Source: Hsuehochloa calcarea
Lineage: Eukaryota > Streptophyta > Magnoliopsida > Poales > Poaceae
DNA: 64,000 bases
Assembly: GCA_036346395.1 (NCBI GenBank)
Contig: CM070604.1
Span: 32,267,662-32,331,661, forward strand
Direction of reading: 5' to 3'
The notes under the pieces were generated by a model. The model was not told where the DNA came from, did no database searches, and saw only the letters and a list, made by a program, of their open reading frames with translations. Position numbers and translations under genes: made by a program. This document shows, in pieces, positions 24,701 to 34,606 of the stretch; the stretch's first letter is position 1, and every line of letters starts with the position of its first letter.

Positions 24701-27700
24701 TGGCCGTCAGACTACAGGTGAAAGGCCGAACTTAACTGAAGTTTGACACCAATGAGGTGAAAAAGTTGAGTCCAAAAGGAGCTTGTGAGGACCGGATCAC
24801 GATCGCTGACCATCGAAGAAGGAATGCCATGGAGGCGAATAATGTTGTCGAAGAATGCCTTGGCCACTGAACTCGCCGTGTACGGGTGGTCGAGTACAAT
24901 GAAGTGGGCATACATGGAGAAGCAGTCAACGACTATTAACACCACCGATTTCCCATGGACTTTGGGAAAACCTTCAACAAAATCCAATGATATGTCCGTC
25001 CAAACAATGGACAACACTGGCAAAGGTTAGAGAAGGCCAGTCGGATGCAAATGTTCAGACTTGTTGCATTAGCAGACTGAACAACTGCGGACATAGTCTT
25101 GGACTAAGCGGCATAGACTAGGAACATGAAAACTGGCATGCAGCCATTAGTGTCTTCTAGGTACCCATGCCCACCATTGTGAGCATCGGCCAAGAAAGCC
25201 AGCCACAGAGCGGAGTCTGCGCTCACGTGAAAACGGTCGCGGAAGAGGAGCAGTCAATTGGCTTCCAACCAGCCGGTAGAGGCATGTCTAGGTTGGAAGT
25301 CGTCACATAATGACATCAAGTCGAGCCGCGAGGTGACTTCCTAACGAAGCTGGTCAAAGATACTGAACTGTGGTGCATACAAAGTATGAGCAATCGGCAT
25401 GTCTTCCGCGTAGCACGACAGGGCGTCGGCCGCGGCATTGTGCTTGCCCAACCGGTATTCGACAGTGAATGTATAGCCAAAGAGTTTGCTCACCCAATGT
25501 TGTGTGGAATCGTCAAGAAGCGATGATCCAGGAGGTACTTCAAGCTGTAGTTGTTGGTGCAGATGAGGAAGGAACGGCCCAAGAGATATGACTGTAAATG
25601 GTGAACTGCTTTGACCAAGCCGATGAGCTCCCTCTTGTAGGTCACGAGCTTCGCATGGTGTGGGGATACAACACGGCTGAAAAAAGCGATCGACCGATCC
25701 CCTTGGTGGAGGACCGCACCAAATCCTGAGTCGGGGGCATCACAATGCACCACAAATTTTTGAGAAAAATCCAGTAGTTGGAGTTGGAGCAATGGTGCCG
25801 AAGTAAGAGAAGCCTTGAGAGCGTCCAGTGCATAGTTGGCGTCGTCACCCCATACGAAGGCCTCCTTGGTGAGCTTGGTGAGAGGTGCGGCAATGGCCCC
25901 ATAATCTTGGATGAACTTCCGATAATATCCCATAAGACCAAGAAAGTCCGGCAGTGCGCGTACGGTCTTGGGGGTCGGCCACTCCGCGATCGCGACTATC
26001 TTGTAGGGATCCATGGCCATGCCTTGGCCCGAGATGATGTGGTCTAAGTAGGCCATGGACTACACACCGAAGGAGCACTTCGAACACTTGAGGACGAGCT
26101 TGTTGTGTTGGAGGACTTGCAGGACGACGCAAATATGGCGAAGTTGTTCTCATCACGAAGAATAGTAGATCAAGATATCATCAAAAAATACTAAGACAAA
26201 ACGACGAAGAAACGGCTTGCGGACGTCATTCATGAGCACCTGGAATGTGGCTGGGGCGTTGATCAAGCCAAAGGACATGACCAAGAACTCGAAGAGTCCG
26301 TGCTGTGTACGGAAAGTCGTCTTCCCGACGTTGGGCAGGTGCATCAAGACTTGATGGTACCAGCTGCGAAGGTCCAACTTGGTGAAAAAACATGCACACT
26401 TCAATTCATCCAATAGCTTGTTGACGAGAGGTATTGGAAATTTATCCTTCACCATCTTGTTGAGGACGCGATAATCAACACAGAAGCGCAATGTGTCATC
26501 CTGTTTCTTCACAAGTAATATAGGTGAGGAAAAGGCCGACGTGCGGATAATACCTTGTTTCAACATGTCCTCACATTGCCGCTCGATCTCATCCTTCAAA
26601 AGTTGCGTGCCGTGGGACGTCTGTGATGGGTCTTGTGCGTGCGGAGGCGAATAGCGCGGCGGGGGAAGCCCATGCGGAACATCGAAAACGTAATCAAATT
26701 CCTACAGCAAAGCCGGTATCAAGTCTCTACCTGGCATGCATGGACGTGTGGCGCGCCAAGGGGAGATGCCACCCCATGCCAAGTCAAGCGACAATCTTGC
26801 CACCAGAATGACATGGAGAGCCAGTCAAAATCCTAGACGATGGGCCCGAGAGCACGCAACCATTGCACTCCCAGCACCACGTCAAACCCATGGAGAGGAA
26901 TAGCGTAGTAGTCCATCGAGAAACAATCATCACCAATGGCAACATCGAGGTCACGATGGTCGCCATTGGCAACCTTGATGTGGAGACCGAGAAGGAGAAC
27001 CATGCCCAGGCGGTGCACGATGGCGGTGTCGATGAAGTTGTGTGTCGAGCCCGAGTTAACCAAAGCCACAAGCTCGGCACCCATCACGGCCACGCGAGCT
27101 GCATAGTTTGGCTGGTCCGGATCCCTGTCATGGCGGGCGGGGAAATTTGGATGTCGTCGTCGGTCGGTTGATCATCGAAGATGGCATCTGAATCCTCCAC
27201 CTCGAGCCAATAAATGCCCTTGAACGTACACTCATTGACATGATTGCGAGTGAACTTCTCGGGACAGTTGTAGCATAGACCTTTCATGCGACGATCAGCT
27301 ATGACGAAGACGTGTGCTAGGACGAGCTGCCGCTGGGACCAAGGGCTTCGGGGCTGCCAGCGATGGAGCCACAGCTGGCTGTGGCTTGGGTGGGTTGGGA
27401 AAGGAGCCCCTCGGCAACAGCTTGGACTCCGATTGGTGCTCCTAGAGACGTAACTCGTATGTGCGGGCCAAACTCATGGCGGTTTGGAGATTCACCGTAT
27501 GTTGTAGCTCAACATCGGTCTTCAAGGGATTGTCGAGGCCCACCGTAAAGAGTTGTACTTGCTGCAGAGAAGATAGGGGTTCGGTGCGGCAAAGTAGAGC
27601 CAGGAACTGGCACTGATATGCCTCAACCGAACCCATGTGGCACAGCCGAGCTCGCTCGCCTAAGGAGTAAGCGTGGCCACGACAGAACTCCATCGTACTC

Positions 27701-30319
27701 CAGCTAGTAGTACCACTGTTGGGCAACGCCCGTCAAGTGGTATGAGGCAAGCCGCACCTTATAACTGGACTCGAAAAATTGCCCGCATCGATTGAGCCAT
27801 GGAGGAGGATCGTCATCGCCGTCAAAGGTGGGGAAATCGATCTTGTAGAAGCGCAGCGCAGTGCACAGCTTCCCTTCTCGATCCTCCTGGTAATCTCTTT
27901 CAATGCGGCTAGCATGCCAGGACGGTGGAGGCCACTTGGGATCGACAGCTTCCACCGGTTCATCATCATTGCCGGTGTGTATCTTCTCCGTCGTCACGAT
28001 GCAAAGGTCATGGTTGTCCATGTGCTGGTTCAGAGTGGCCAATTGGGCTAGAATTTGATCAAACTTATCGTCTTGGGTTGCGGAACCATTACCCTCGCTG
28101 CCTAGCATGGATGATGGAGTGGCGAATGGCTCTAATACCAAGATGTTATGGGCTAATTTTCGGTCGGAGATTAGTGGAAGGCGAAGGGGAGTATAAGTGT
28201 ATGGACGGGAACGGAGGGGATAACGAAGGCGATCTGGCTTGCCCTTCTGCGCCGGGCGGACTCCTCTGGCTCTAAGCACGCATGGAGTTGAGGTAAGTTA
28301 TTTGTTTATTTAATCTCCTGATTGCAATGAGTCCATTATATATGACTTAGCAAACGGATCTTTTAAATCAAATCCTATCCTAAAGAGTTTTCTTTCTAAA
28401 CTAGGACTTTCCAAATTAATTCTTTCCTAACAACTAGGGCTTTCCAAATTGATTCTTTCCTAACAACTAGGACTTTCCTTACTTCCCAAATTGATTCTTT
28501 CCTAACAAACATGGACTTTGCAAACTCCTAATCTCTTGCCTAACCTGGAGATCCTGCCACATGCGCCAAGCCTGGGGCTTCCTTTCCGCACGCACCTAGC
28601 CTGACTTAATTGCCTTCGGCTGTTGTGGGCTTGGGCTGGGGCTGGTATGTGCGGCCCACAAAATAGCCCACAACAAATATACATGAATATATGTGCACCT
28701 ACAATTATACTGAACCTGTAGCCAGTAACACATGATCACAAGACTAAAAAAGATTTTCGGCGTTGTAGGGATATCTAGCTGTATTTGGCATCCAGGCTGA
28801 CATGTAGTTGCAATAAGTTTACAATGAAAGATGAATTTTACCTTTTCCCAAGATTTCTTGGTCCATTTATTTTTAAAGGTATCCAGGTCATCAATAACCC
28901 AAGGTCGTGATACAAGATTCTGGCAACTTGCCAAGAAGGACATGCCATCTTTAGCAAAAACTTCTGCGAGCTTAACAAATGCAAGTAAACAGAGTTGTTA
29001 CTTGTTAGAGACAGATATCAACGCATGTAATGCATTCTGTGAGTGCGGACAAAATAAAATTTGTCCAACAACATACAGATTATTTCAAGAGATTCAAAAG
29101 GAAATAACAAAATGATTTTGTCGATTCTATCCCTTCAGATTGATTGGCCTGTCACATGATTAAGGCAATGGTGCTATAATGAAACCTAAGTAAAAACCAT
29201 TGTTGAAGTCCCGTGACAAAAGATTAAAAAAAACATTCATGCGAGTGACAATACATACCTGTGCAGATCCTAAATCAAATATGTTTCCTGCTAAGATTCC
29301 ACGGATCAAGTTCTCCACTCGTTTACCATCATCTTCGATTTCATCATTCCGCTGAACAACTCCCTCAAACAGCGACATAGCCTTAGCATTCTCCTCATCC
29401 TACTCATGATAAAGCATCAAAGGAGAATAGACAGTTACAACCACTTAAACGTATTTAAACTTGTCAAAAGTAATAGTAAAATCAGGAAAACCCTTTGTTA
29501 AACTTAGAATTTACCTTAACCTTCTTGAAGATATCCCTGAACCCCAATTCTCTAAGGACTAGTTCACGAAGCCTACAAAGAAGCTTGAGATCCATTCCAA
29601 GAGTTAAGATCGCAAGTAATCCCAGAGTTCCTTTTATTGTTCAAAGAAGAACTCATCTATCAATGTCTTACTATGCAGTCTGGTGGCCCTCCATTGCTCT
29701 CTGGGTTCTTCTTCAACTCCTCAAGCATTGCCGTGTACCTTTACAACAGGATGCGCATATTGAAATGTTAGGGCCCTATCTCGTAGGTGGTTTCAGATTA
29801 ATCTGGAGAGTGTACCATTTTGGTCCATGAGCTTTGGACTGCACTGCTAGTATTATATATAAAAAGCTAGCTTAGTAACTTTGCCAGTTACTTCTCCATG
29901 CCACTCATTCCAGCTACTGCTACATTCAGTTTCAAAGATGTAACATTGTCATATCATACTTTCATCCGGTAAATCTAAAGGGAGACTTATTTTAGGCTTG
30001 GGTAAGGTGTGTTTGGTGGTTAGTGTACAAAAGATGTCATACCAACATTGGTCACGGCCAACAGAATTTAGCCATTGTCTGTTGGTAACAATTTTTGCCT
30101 AGTTGGTTGGCCAAATCATTAGTCCCTCCTCCCTCCTATATTCAGTTTCAAAGATGTCTCATTGCCCTATCATACTTTCATCCAGTAAATCTAAAGGGAG
30201 ATTTATTTTAGCTTGGGTAAGGTGTGTTTGGCAGTTAGTGTGCCCCATACTTTCATCCGGTAAATCTAAAGGGAGACTTATTTTAGGCTTAGGTTCGGTA
30301 AGGTATGTTTGATGGTTAG

Positions 30320-30360
<41 letters not shown>

Positions 30361-31436
30361 GGCGGCTAACAATTGGCTGCAAAATCTCTCTCTATGCCAA
30401 GTGTAGCCCTTCTCTTGCCAACAATTGACAGCTAATGAAAATGGCAGGTGTTTGATTTGGAATTGAGAAATTTTGGTTGTGCCAACGTGTAGGTAATGCC
30501 AACAATTGGCATGGCTGATATCAGTGATATGTTTGGTTGGCATCCAATGGATACCATGCAAAATGTTGGCACGATCAAGGCATTGGTACGGCAAAAGTTA
30601 TTTGGTCGCAAATCAAACACATGACAATTCCATCAGCAGCAAAATGCTGGCAAGAAACGTGAGGCCCACTTGGCATAGAAAATGAAAGGGGTAGTTAATA
30701 GCCAATTCTTGGGGCCTAAAAATGGAGCGACGATTTGGCTGCACAATAACTGGATAAAAAATGGTACCAAACTTCATTAGCAAGGTAAACATTGGACAAC
30801 AACCATACAATAGACAGATTTCATTGGTCATGGCCAAAAGATAGCATTAGCATCCATTGGACACAAGCCAAACACACCCGGCACAACTGGAAAACGGTCA
30901 AACAAGCCCCCCAATTTAACGGTATATTGGCACCTCCAAAAGGTTCAATGCTGAAAATGCATCCAAACCCAGACTCAGGGGGACCAAAATAGGCTAACAA
31001 ACAAGTACCTTCCACCAATAGCTTATCGCTACAACCAGTGTCCTGAGTTCTAAGAGAGCAACATGAGCAATCTGATACTGATCAGCGATCACTAACCAGA
31101 TGTACACAAGAAGACAGTGATATATACCTCTGGGCAAACTTCTCGGCCTTGGCGGGCGCGTCGGGCACCGTGGGATCGTTCTCCGCCCGCTGCCTGCAAA
31201 AGGAGAAAAAGACGCGCGAGCTCAGATTTCGCCGCGGGAATGGAAATTCTGGAACCGGGACCGTACTTGAAGGAGGGGACGGAGTTGAGGAAGAGGTCGA
31301 TCCACTGGATCTCGACGGGGGTGGCCTTGCGGGGGTTGTCGGAGGGAAAGCGGTAAGGGATGGTACAGGCCCGGTACGTGCTCTCCACCGGCGCCTGCAG
31401 CAGCGGGAACGGCACTGACGGCGACGAGCTCTCCAT
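12739..31436 (-). CDS. DUF89 metal-dependent damage-control phosphatase (ARMT1-like, 'pantothenate kinase-like'), 12 exons
   Basis: Twelve exons, listed 5' to 3' on the minus strand: 31436-31267, 31193-31128, 29738-29672, 29583-29515, 29399-29259, 28970-28842, 22255-22169, 13481-13407, 13337-13260, 13159-13082, 13006-12944, 12813-12739. Every junction is GT-AG and frame is kept, giving 1,098 bp and 365 residues, close to the ~367 of the Arabidopsis stand-alone DUF89 protein. The start [13 protein letters not shown] is followed by the conserved [15 protein letters not shown]. Family signatures include GGPPDCILLCRLRE (about 96-109), [11 protein letters not shown] (about 193-203), [12 protein letters not shown] (218-229), VANSGNDLP (286-294) and [12 protein letters not shown] (311-322). 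D220/N221 and D256 (in SINDVT) sit where the family's metal ligands are expected. DUF89 proteins of this subfamily hydrolyse phosphate esters such as damaged 4'-phosphopantetheine or sugar phosphates; the substrate here is inferred. No kinase domain is present. Introns 6 and 7 are inflated by transposons. Confidence in gene structure is high. Confidence 0.93.
13482..13855. other. Intron 7 of the DUF89 gene, part next to exon 8
   Basis: AT-rich intron sequence. ATACTTCCTTAGTTCGGATTTAGATAG at about 13743 recalls a decayed MITE end, but no partner end was seen. Confidence 0.45.
14176..14330. repeat. Tandem duplication (~78-bp unit, two copies) in the LTR
   Basis: The unit GCATGCGCTGCCTCCACC...CATTCTAGCCCGCCA occurs at about 14176-14246 and again at 14254-14317, nearly identical. 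Confidence 0.85.
15719..19305 (-). mobile_element. Ty1/copia element with ~205-bp LTRs, internally deleted, minus strand
   Basis: Left LTR 15719-15923 and right LTR about 19100-19305 are near copies (TGTAGGGAGATGAAG... to ...CCTAATACA). CTAAT flanks the insertion on both sides. The primer site TGGTATCAAGAGC (minus strand) abuts the right LTR at about 19099-19087, placing the 5' end on the right. The outermost CA of the right copy seems lost. The element is 3.6 kb, short for copia, because the integrase core is missing. Confidence 0.88.
15924..19086 (-). pseudogene. Copia gag-pol remnant lacking the integrase core
   Basis: From right to left: a gag region ([14 protein letters not shown] about 18860; [20 protein letters not shown] about 18620-18560), the GAG-pre-integrase motif LWHQRLGHP (about 17570), then directly reverse transcriptase ([52 protein letters not shown], about 17330-17060) and the RNase H end (ADIMTKGLP, about 15990). 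The integrase catalytic core expected between the LGHP motif and RT is absent, and several frames are needed to read through. GC content is high compared with its surroundings. Confidence 0.82.
20489..20653. mobile_element. 165-bp hAT-like MITE
   Basis: Ends CAAGGGCGGAC... and ...GTCCGCCCCTG form ~11-bp inverted repeats of hAT type. The flanking 8-mers CCATCAGA (20481-20488) and CCATTGGA (20654-20661) match at six of eight positions, as expected for a decayed 8-bp duplication. Confidence 0.65.
21243..22168. other. Intron 7, part next to exon 7
   Basis: Mixed intron sequence. 21243-21600 may be remnants of an older retroelement (a TGGTATCATCTCC phrase at about 21570), but no domain was recognised. 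Confidence 0.35.
22256..22569. other. Intron 6, part next to exon 7
   Basis: AT-rich intron DNA without recognised features. Confidence 0.5.
22570..23282. mobile_element. 713-bp DNA element with 21-bp terminal inverted repeats in intron 6
   Basis: The left end ACCATAGTTACC.GATTCGCA (22570-22590) and the inverted copy at 23262-23282 differ at one base. The middle is GC- and proline-codon-rich (22790-23180). No transposase was seen, so it is non-autonomous. The target duplication is unclear, so the superfamily is not assigned. Confidence 0.65.
23283..23454. other. Intron 6 between the two insertions
   Basis: A short AT-rich stretch separating the inverted-repeat element from the chromovirus; nothing recognised. 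Confidence 0.5.
23460..28675 (-). mobile_element. Complete 5.2-kb Ty3/gypsy chromovirus in intron 6, same strand as the gene
   Basis: The target duplication AATAT is at 23455-23459 and 28676-28680. The 5' LTR (minus strand) is 28144-28675 (532 bp) and the 3' LTR 23460-23962 (503 bp); ends are TGTTGTGG...CCCATAACA. The primer site TGGTATTAGAGCC adjoins the 5' LTR (about 28139-28127), and a purine tract (GGGAGGGTGGAAA) precedes the 3' LTR at about 23975-23963. Size and LTR length fit Reina-like chromoviruses; the clade is inference. Confidence 0.93.
24090..28108 (-). pseudogene. Gypsy gag-pol of the intron 6 chromovirus, broken by frameshifts
   Basis: From an ATG at 28108: gag ([18 protein letters not shown], about 27820-27770), a weak zinc knuckle region (LCYNCPEKF, about 27280), protease with [10 protein letters not shown] (about 27063-27034), where the usual catalytic Asp is Asn, RT ([11 protein letters not shown] about 26490; FFDDILIY about 26175), RNase H ([12 protein letters not shown] about 25750; [12 protein letters not shown] in place of the usual TD), integrase ([17 protein letters not shown] about 24995; [11 protein letters not shown] about 24820) and a C-terminal SH3-like module ([25 protein letters not shown], about 24320-24180). 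Segments are in different frames and stops interrupt them, so the product would be inactive. Confidence 0.88.
29739..31127. repeat. Intron 2 with three ~75-105-bp repeats, a compound microsatellite and a possible MITE
   Basis: A unit containing ATTCAGTTTCAAAGATGT and CATACTTTCATCC.GTAAATC occurs at 29920-30026 and 30137-30242, and a shorter copy at 30246-30320. A (CT)n(CA)n tract follows (30320-30360). GGTGTGTTTGGC (about 30224) and its inverse GCCAAACACACC (about 30868) may mark the ends of an old non-autonomous DNA element. Confidence 0.6.
30320..30360. repeat. Compound (CT)n(CA)n microsatellite
   Basis: About twelve CT units pass directly into about nine CA units within intron 2. Confidence 0.95.
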
Positions 31437-31489
31437 GCTCCTCCGCCGCCGCGACTGGATCGCCTCTCCTCCTGTTCCTCTTTCTCGCC

Positions 31490-31690
31490 CGCGGTTAGGG
31501 TTTGCTCGGATTCCTCGAGGCGGTTAGCTCGCCGCAAGATCTTGTACGCGCACTACGCACCGGCCGGCGAAAGGGACGAGGGAGGAAAACAAGAAACGCA
31601 AGATATGCTGCAGTCTGGGCTTTACAGTGCTTTCCGGATTTGCAATCCGCCACCACGGGGTACGGCCACGGCCCATTAACCAGGCAGGCC
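31490..31690 (-). promoter_or_regulatory. Likely proximal promoter/5' UTR of the DUF89 gene: telobox and site II motifs
   Basis: Read on the minus strand, AAACCCTAA (telobox) lies at 31503-31495, about 60 bp before the ATG. A TGGGCC site II motif is at 31675-31670 (as ATGGGCC from 31676), and a TGGGCT occurs on the opposite strand at 31616-31621. Site II plus telobox pairs are known from plant housekeeping promoters. No convincing TATA box was seen. The start of transcription cannot be placed, so the limits are approximate. Confidence 0.35.
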
Positions 31691-31839
31691 GTTTTTGGGG
31701 CGCGTGGAGCGGGGTTTCGTGGCCTACCCGAGTTGGTGGATAAAGACGGTCGGATGGGAGGACGCCCTGACCTACTACAACATTCAACATCGACCTCATT
31801 CATTCTCCTTCCTAATTTAAAGCATAATGCTTACGTGCC

Positions 31840-32522
31840 ATAATGTTTACGTGCGTCCGATTCCTTGTGAAACTTTGACAGTGTCATTCACTCTACTTTA
31901 CTTATGTTTACTCTTTTGTTACTGTCTAATTCTCACGCTCCCATCTATACTGTCTCTAGGCTCGTGCACCTAACAGGCGCCACCTAACTCCACGTCTACA
32001 TAAACATTCACTCAATTTTGACATGCACGCATGATTGAAAAGTTTTGATTTGGGAAAGAGGAGGAAGCGGAGTGGCTGGGGATGGCTACGAATAGCGATG
32101 AGATCCAGCGATGTAGTTGGAAGCCTCTCCAAATCATTTGTTTATGAGCTCTTGGAATGACAGTCGTCGTCCTCTTTTCTAATCTTTTGGCGACTCCTTT
32201 CCCTTAAACACTAGTGACACAGTGGGCGGCTCCACCACCGCATCCTCCTCACCCAGCGAGTCTTCTCTTATGGCCACGCTGACACTCTCACTTTGACCCA
32301 TGTCGACGGTGGCGGCAACCCCAAAAACATATGTTATCCATAGCACTAGATTTGGAGGATCCGAATGTTGCAATAGGTCTTTCATGCTATTGCAATAGGT
32401 ATTATAAGGTGTTGCATTTACTTGTTTTGATTGTTGCAGCAATAACTCTTTGAAATGTTCATTCATTATGCTAAAATGTTGCATGTGTTCTCCTGTTGCG
32501 TGTGTTCTCCTAAAATATGGTT
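31840..32522. other. Intergenic flank upstream of the DUF89 gene
   Basis: Mixed sequence with TGTTGCAATAGG-type phrases that continue in character beyond the insertion at 35061. An open frame at 32179-32484 (minus) has no recognised domain and is not called as a gene. Confidence 0.35.
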
Positions 32523-32699
32523 GTTGTTGTTAGAGATATATTAGAGATAAGGTATTAGAGATATGTTAGAGATAGAATCTATCTCTAACATATCCTTATC
32601 TCTATCTTGTACTCCTATATATGCTGCCCTTTGGGCCTCTCTTCAATACACACAATCAATTCATAACATGGTATCAGAGCATTAGGGTTTACTGGGTCA

Positions 32700-34010
32700 T
32701 CAGTGCCGCGCTTAGCCTGCTGCCGCCGCCCCCGGGAGGAGCAATCTCCACTCCCAGGGGTGGCCTCCTTTGGCTGCTCGCCGCCGCATCCTCTGCTCCC
32801 TGCTCAGCTGCCTCCTCTCCGAAGAGATCGAAGGCGAGGGGGAGGTTGCTCCGCGTCATGGCCGCCAATCTGCGCTGGCCATTGTGGAGGCCGACCTCCG
32901 CGCCTATCGCGACGGCTTCTCCCAAGCCGCACCCTCGGTTGCTGCGGATGACGAGGTCGATCGCGTTGGCGAAGAACTTGAGCCCCGGAGGCGCCCTTGG
33001 TCCGCATCACTGCAGGAACTTGAGCGCCTCTTGAATCGGTCCCGCGCACTAGGGTGGAGAGGAAGGAGTCGTATGCGGGCATGTTGTCGGGCGTTCCACC
33101 CGACGCGGACGACCATGTCGCCGACCTCTCCGTCGCCACCTTCGCCTCTGTCTTCGCCTCCTCTCGCGCGCGAAACCTCAAGGACACCGTCATGGCCTTC
33201 GACGTCATGGAGCGGATGGCGTCCCACATGGGCTCGAACATGGCGGCCTTACAGAGGATGTCGACGAGGAGGTTCGAGCGAGGCGATGTGCTTGACGACC
33301 GCCCGCCTGCACGAAGAAGCGGACGGCGGATTTGGGCGGGAGTAGCAGTGCGGGACTTGAGCACTGCTCCGCGACCTCCGCCGTCGGCCGTCTGCGCGGA
33401 GGAGAGCGCCGCCTCCTCCTCCCCGTCGGACGCGGCTTCCACTCGCCCGTCCACACCTCGTCGCTGGACGCTGCCGACGCTGCCGCCGTCGCCGTCGCCG
33501 ATCATCTGCGATGGCGCAGCTCGGCCGCCATCGCCGCTGTCTCGAGGCTTAGCCGACGCCGACTTCCCCACCGGTACATCGCGGCTTCCTCCTCGGTGAG
33601 TTGGCGTCGCCTCGTCCACCTCAGCACCAACCGTCGCCGGATCTGCGACCTTGGCTCTCGGCTTGGCTCCCCACGCGCCGACTCGTCTACCGGCTCCGCC
33701 ACGCTGAAGCGCGAACCGACGCCGCTGCTCGGTTCTGCGTCTGGTTGGCCGTCGCTTCCTTTTCTTCCGGAAGTGCCACCGTCGCTGGTGGCGCCGCCGT
33801 CGCCAGCCGCTCCGTCGCCCGATCGCTCGGGTCTCTCGACTCGGCGCCTCCGTCTCCGCTCCGCCGGGGCCATCGCTGAGGCCGATCGTCACCGGGGCCC
33901 TGCCGAGGGCCGCCACCGCTCCATCCTCACCGCCGCCGCCATTGTCATTGCCGCGGCCGGTTGCTCGATCGCCACCGCCACTGCGGTGGGCGAGGGAGGA
34001 ACCTAGTTCC
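32700..34010. other. GC-rich cargo of the small LTR element, possibly captured host coding sequence
   Basis: Long open frames exist on both strands: plus 32770-33345 and 33054-33599, minus 32804-34018. GC at third positions is very high, as in grass coding DNA. A plus-strand stretch (about 33120-33220) reads VATFASVFASSRARNLKD, and the minus strand of about 33290-33210 reads NLLVDILCKAAMFEPMWDA; both recall pentatricopeptide-repeat proteins, but only one strand can be the real one. No complete protein domain can be followed, so origin and strand are undecided. Confidence 0.4.
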
Positions 34011-34488
34011 TCTCCCATCGAACCGGTTTTATTTGGGCCACGAATCGGCCGGTCTTTTTGAAGCTCGTTAGCTCTACATCTTGGCCGCCTCCGTTCCAGC
34101 TACTCCTCCACCGGATCGACTGCCTTCTCGGATTGTGCCGCCTCGGCTGGATTCGCCTTGGCCTCCATCACCGTCGCCTAGATCCGGCGGGATCCTTCGC
34201 TCGACTGACGTCGCCTCCTCACCCGACGACGCACGAGCTTGTTTTTGACCAAGAGCTGTTTCTGGCCGAGAGCTGCTGGTTCGGACTACGTGCTTATGCT
34301 GCGTCCATCCAAGTCCGTAGTACTCAATTTTTGAGTTCATCTTCGCCATGCGAGTCCATAAATTTATTGTCAGTCATAGAGCATAGGAATTGCCTTATGC
34401 ATAGCAGCAGCCGCCGCTCCCGCTGCTATTTTCTTCGAGCCGCTGCAGATCCGCCGCTCAAAGCGTTCAAGGCCGCCGCGCTTCTTTC

Positions 34489-34606
34489 ACACTGCGCCTC
34501 TGTTGCGCTTCTTATGCATTGCGCCGCTCTTCTTCTGCACTGCGCCTCTGTTGCGCTTCTTTTGCACTGTGCATTCGTTGCACTCCTTGTGCACTGCGTC
34601 GCCGCC
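34489..34606. repeat. Short minisatellite in the cargo
   Basis: Four to five units of 21-27 bp of the form TGCGCCTCTGTTGCGCTTCTT.TGCAC follow one another. In one frame this gives a repetitive Leu/His/Cys/Ala string with no known meaning. Confidence 0.75.

Noticed and set aside
12739..31436. Naming the gene pantothenate kinase
   Set aside because: Only the DUF89 phosphatase domain is present; the N-terminus starts directly with the DUF89 signature and no kinase exons were found.
31502..31843. Plus-strand ORF just upstream of the DUF89 gene (divergent gene)
   Set aside because: No recognisable domain and the region fits a promoter/5' flank; codon pattern is not convincing.
32804..34018. 404-codon minus-strand ORF as an independent gene
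   Set aside because: It sits wholly inside the small LTR element, overlaps equally long plus-strand frames and shows no complete domain; treated as possible captured cargo only.
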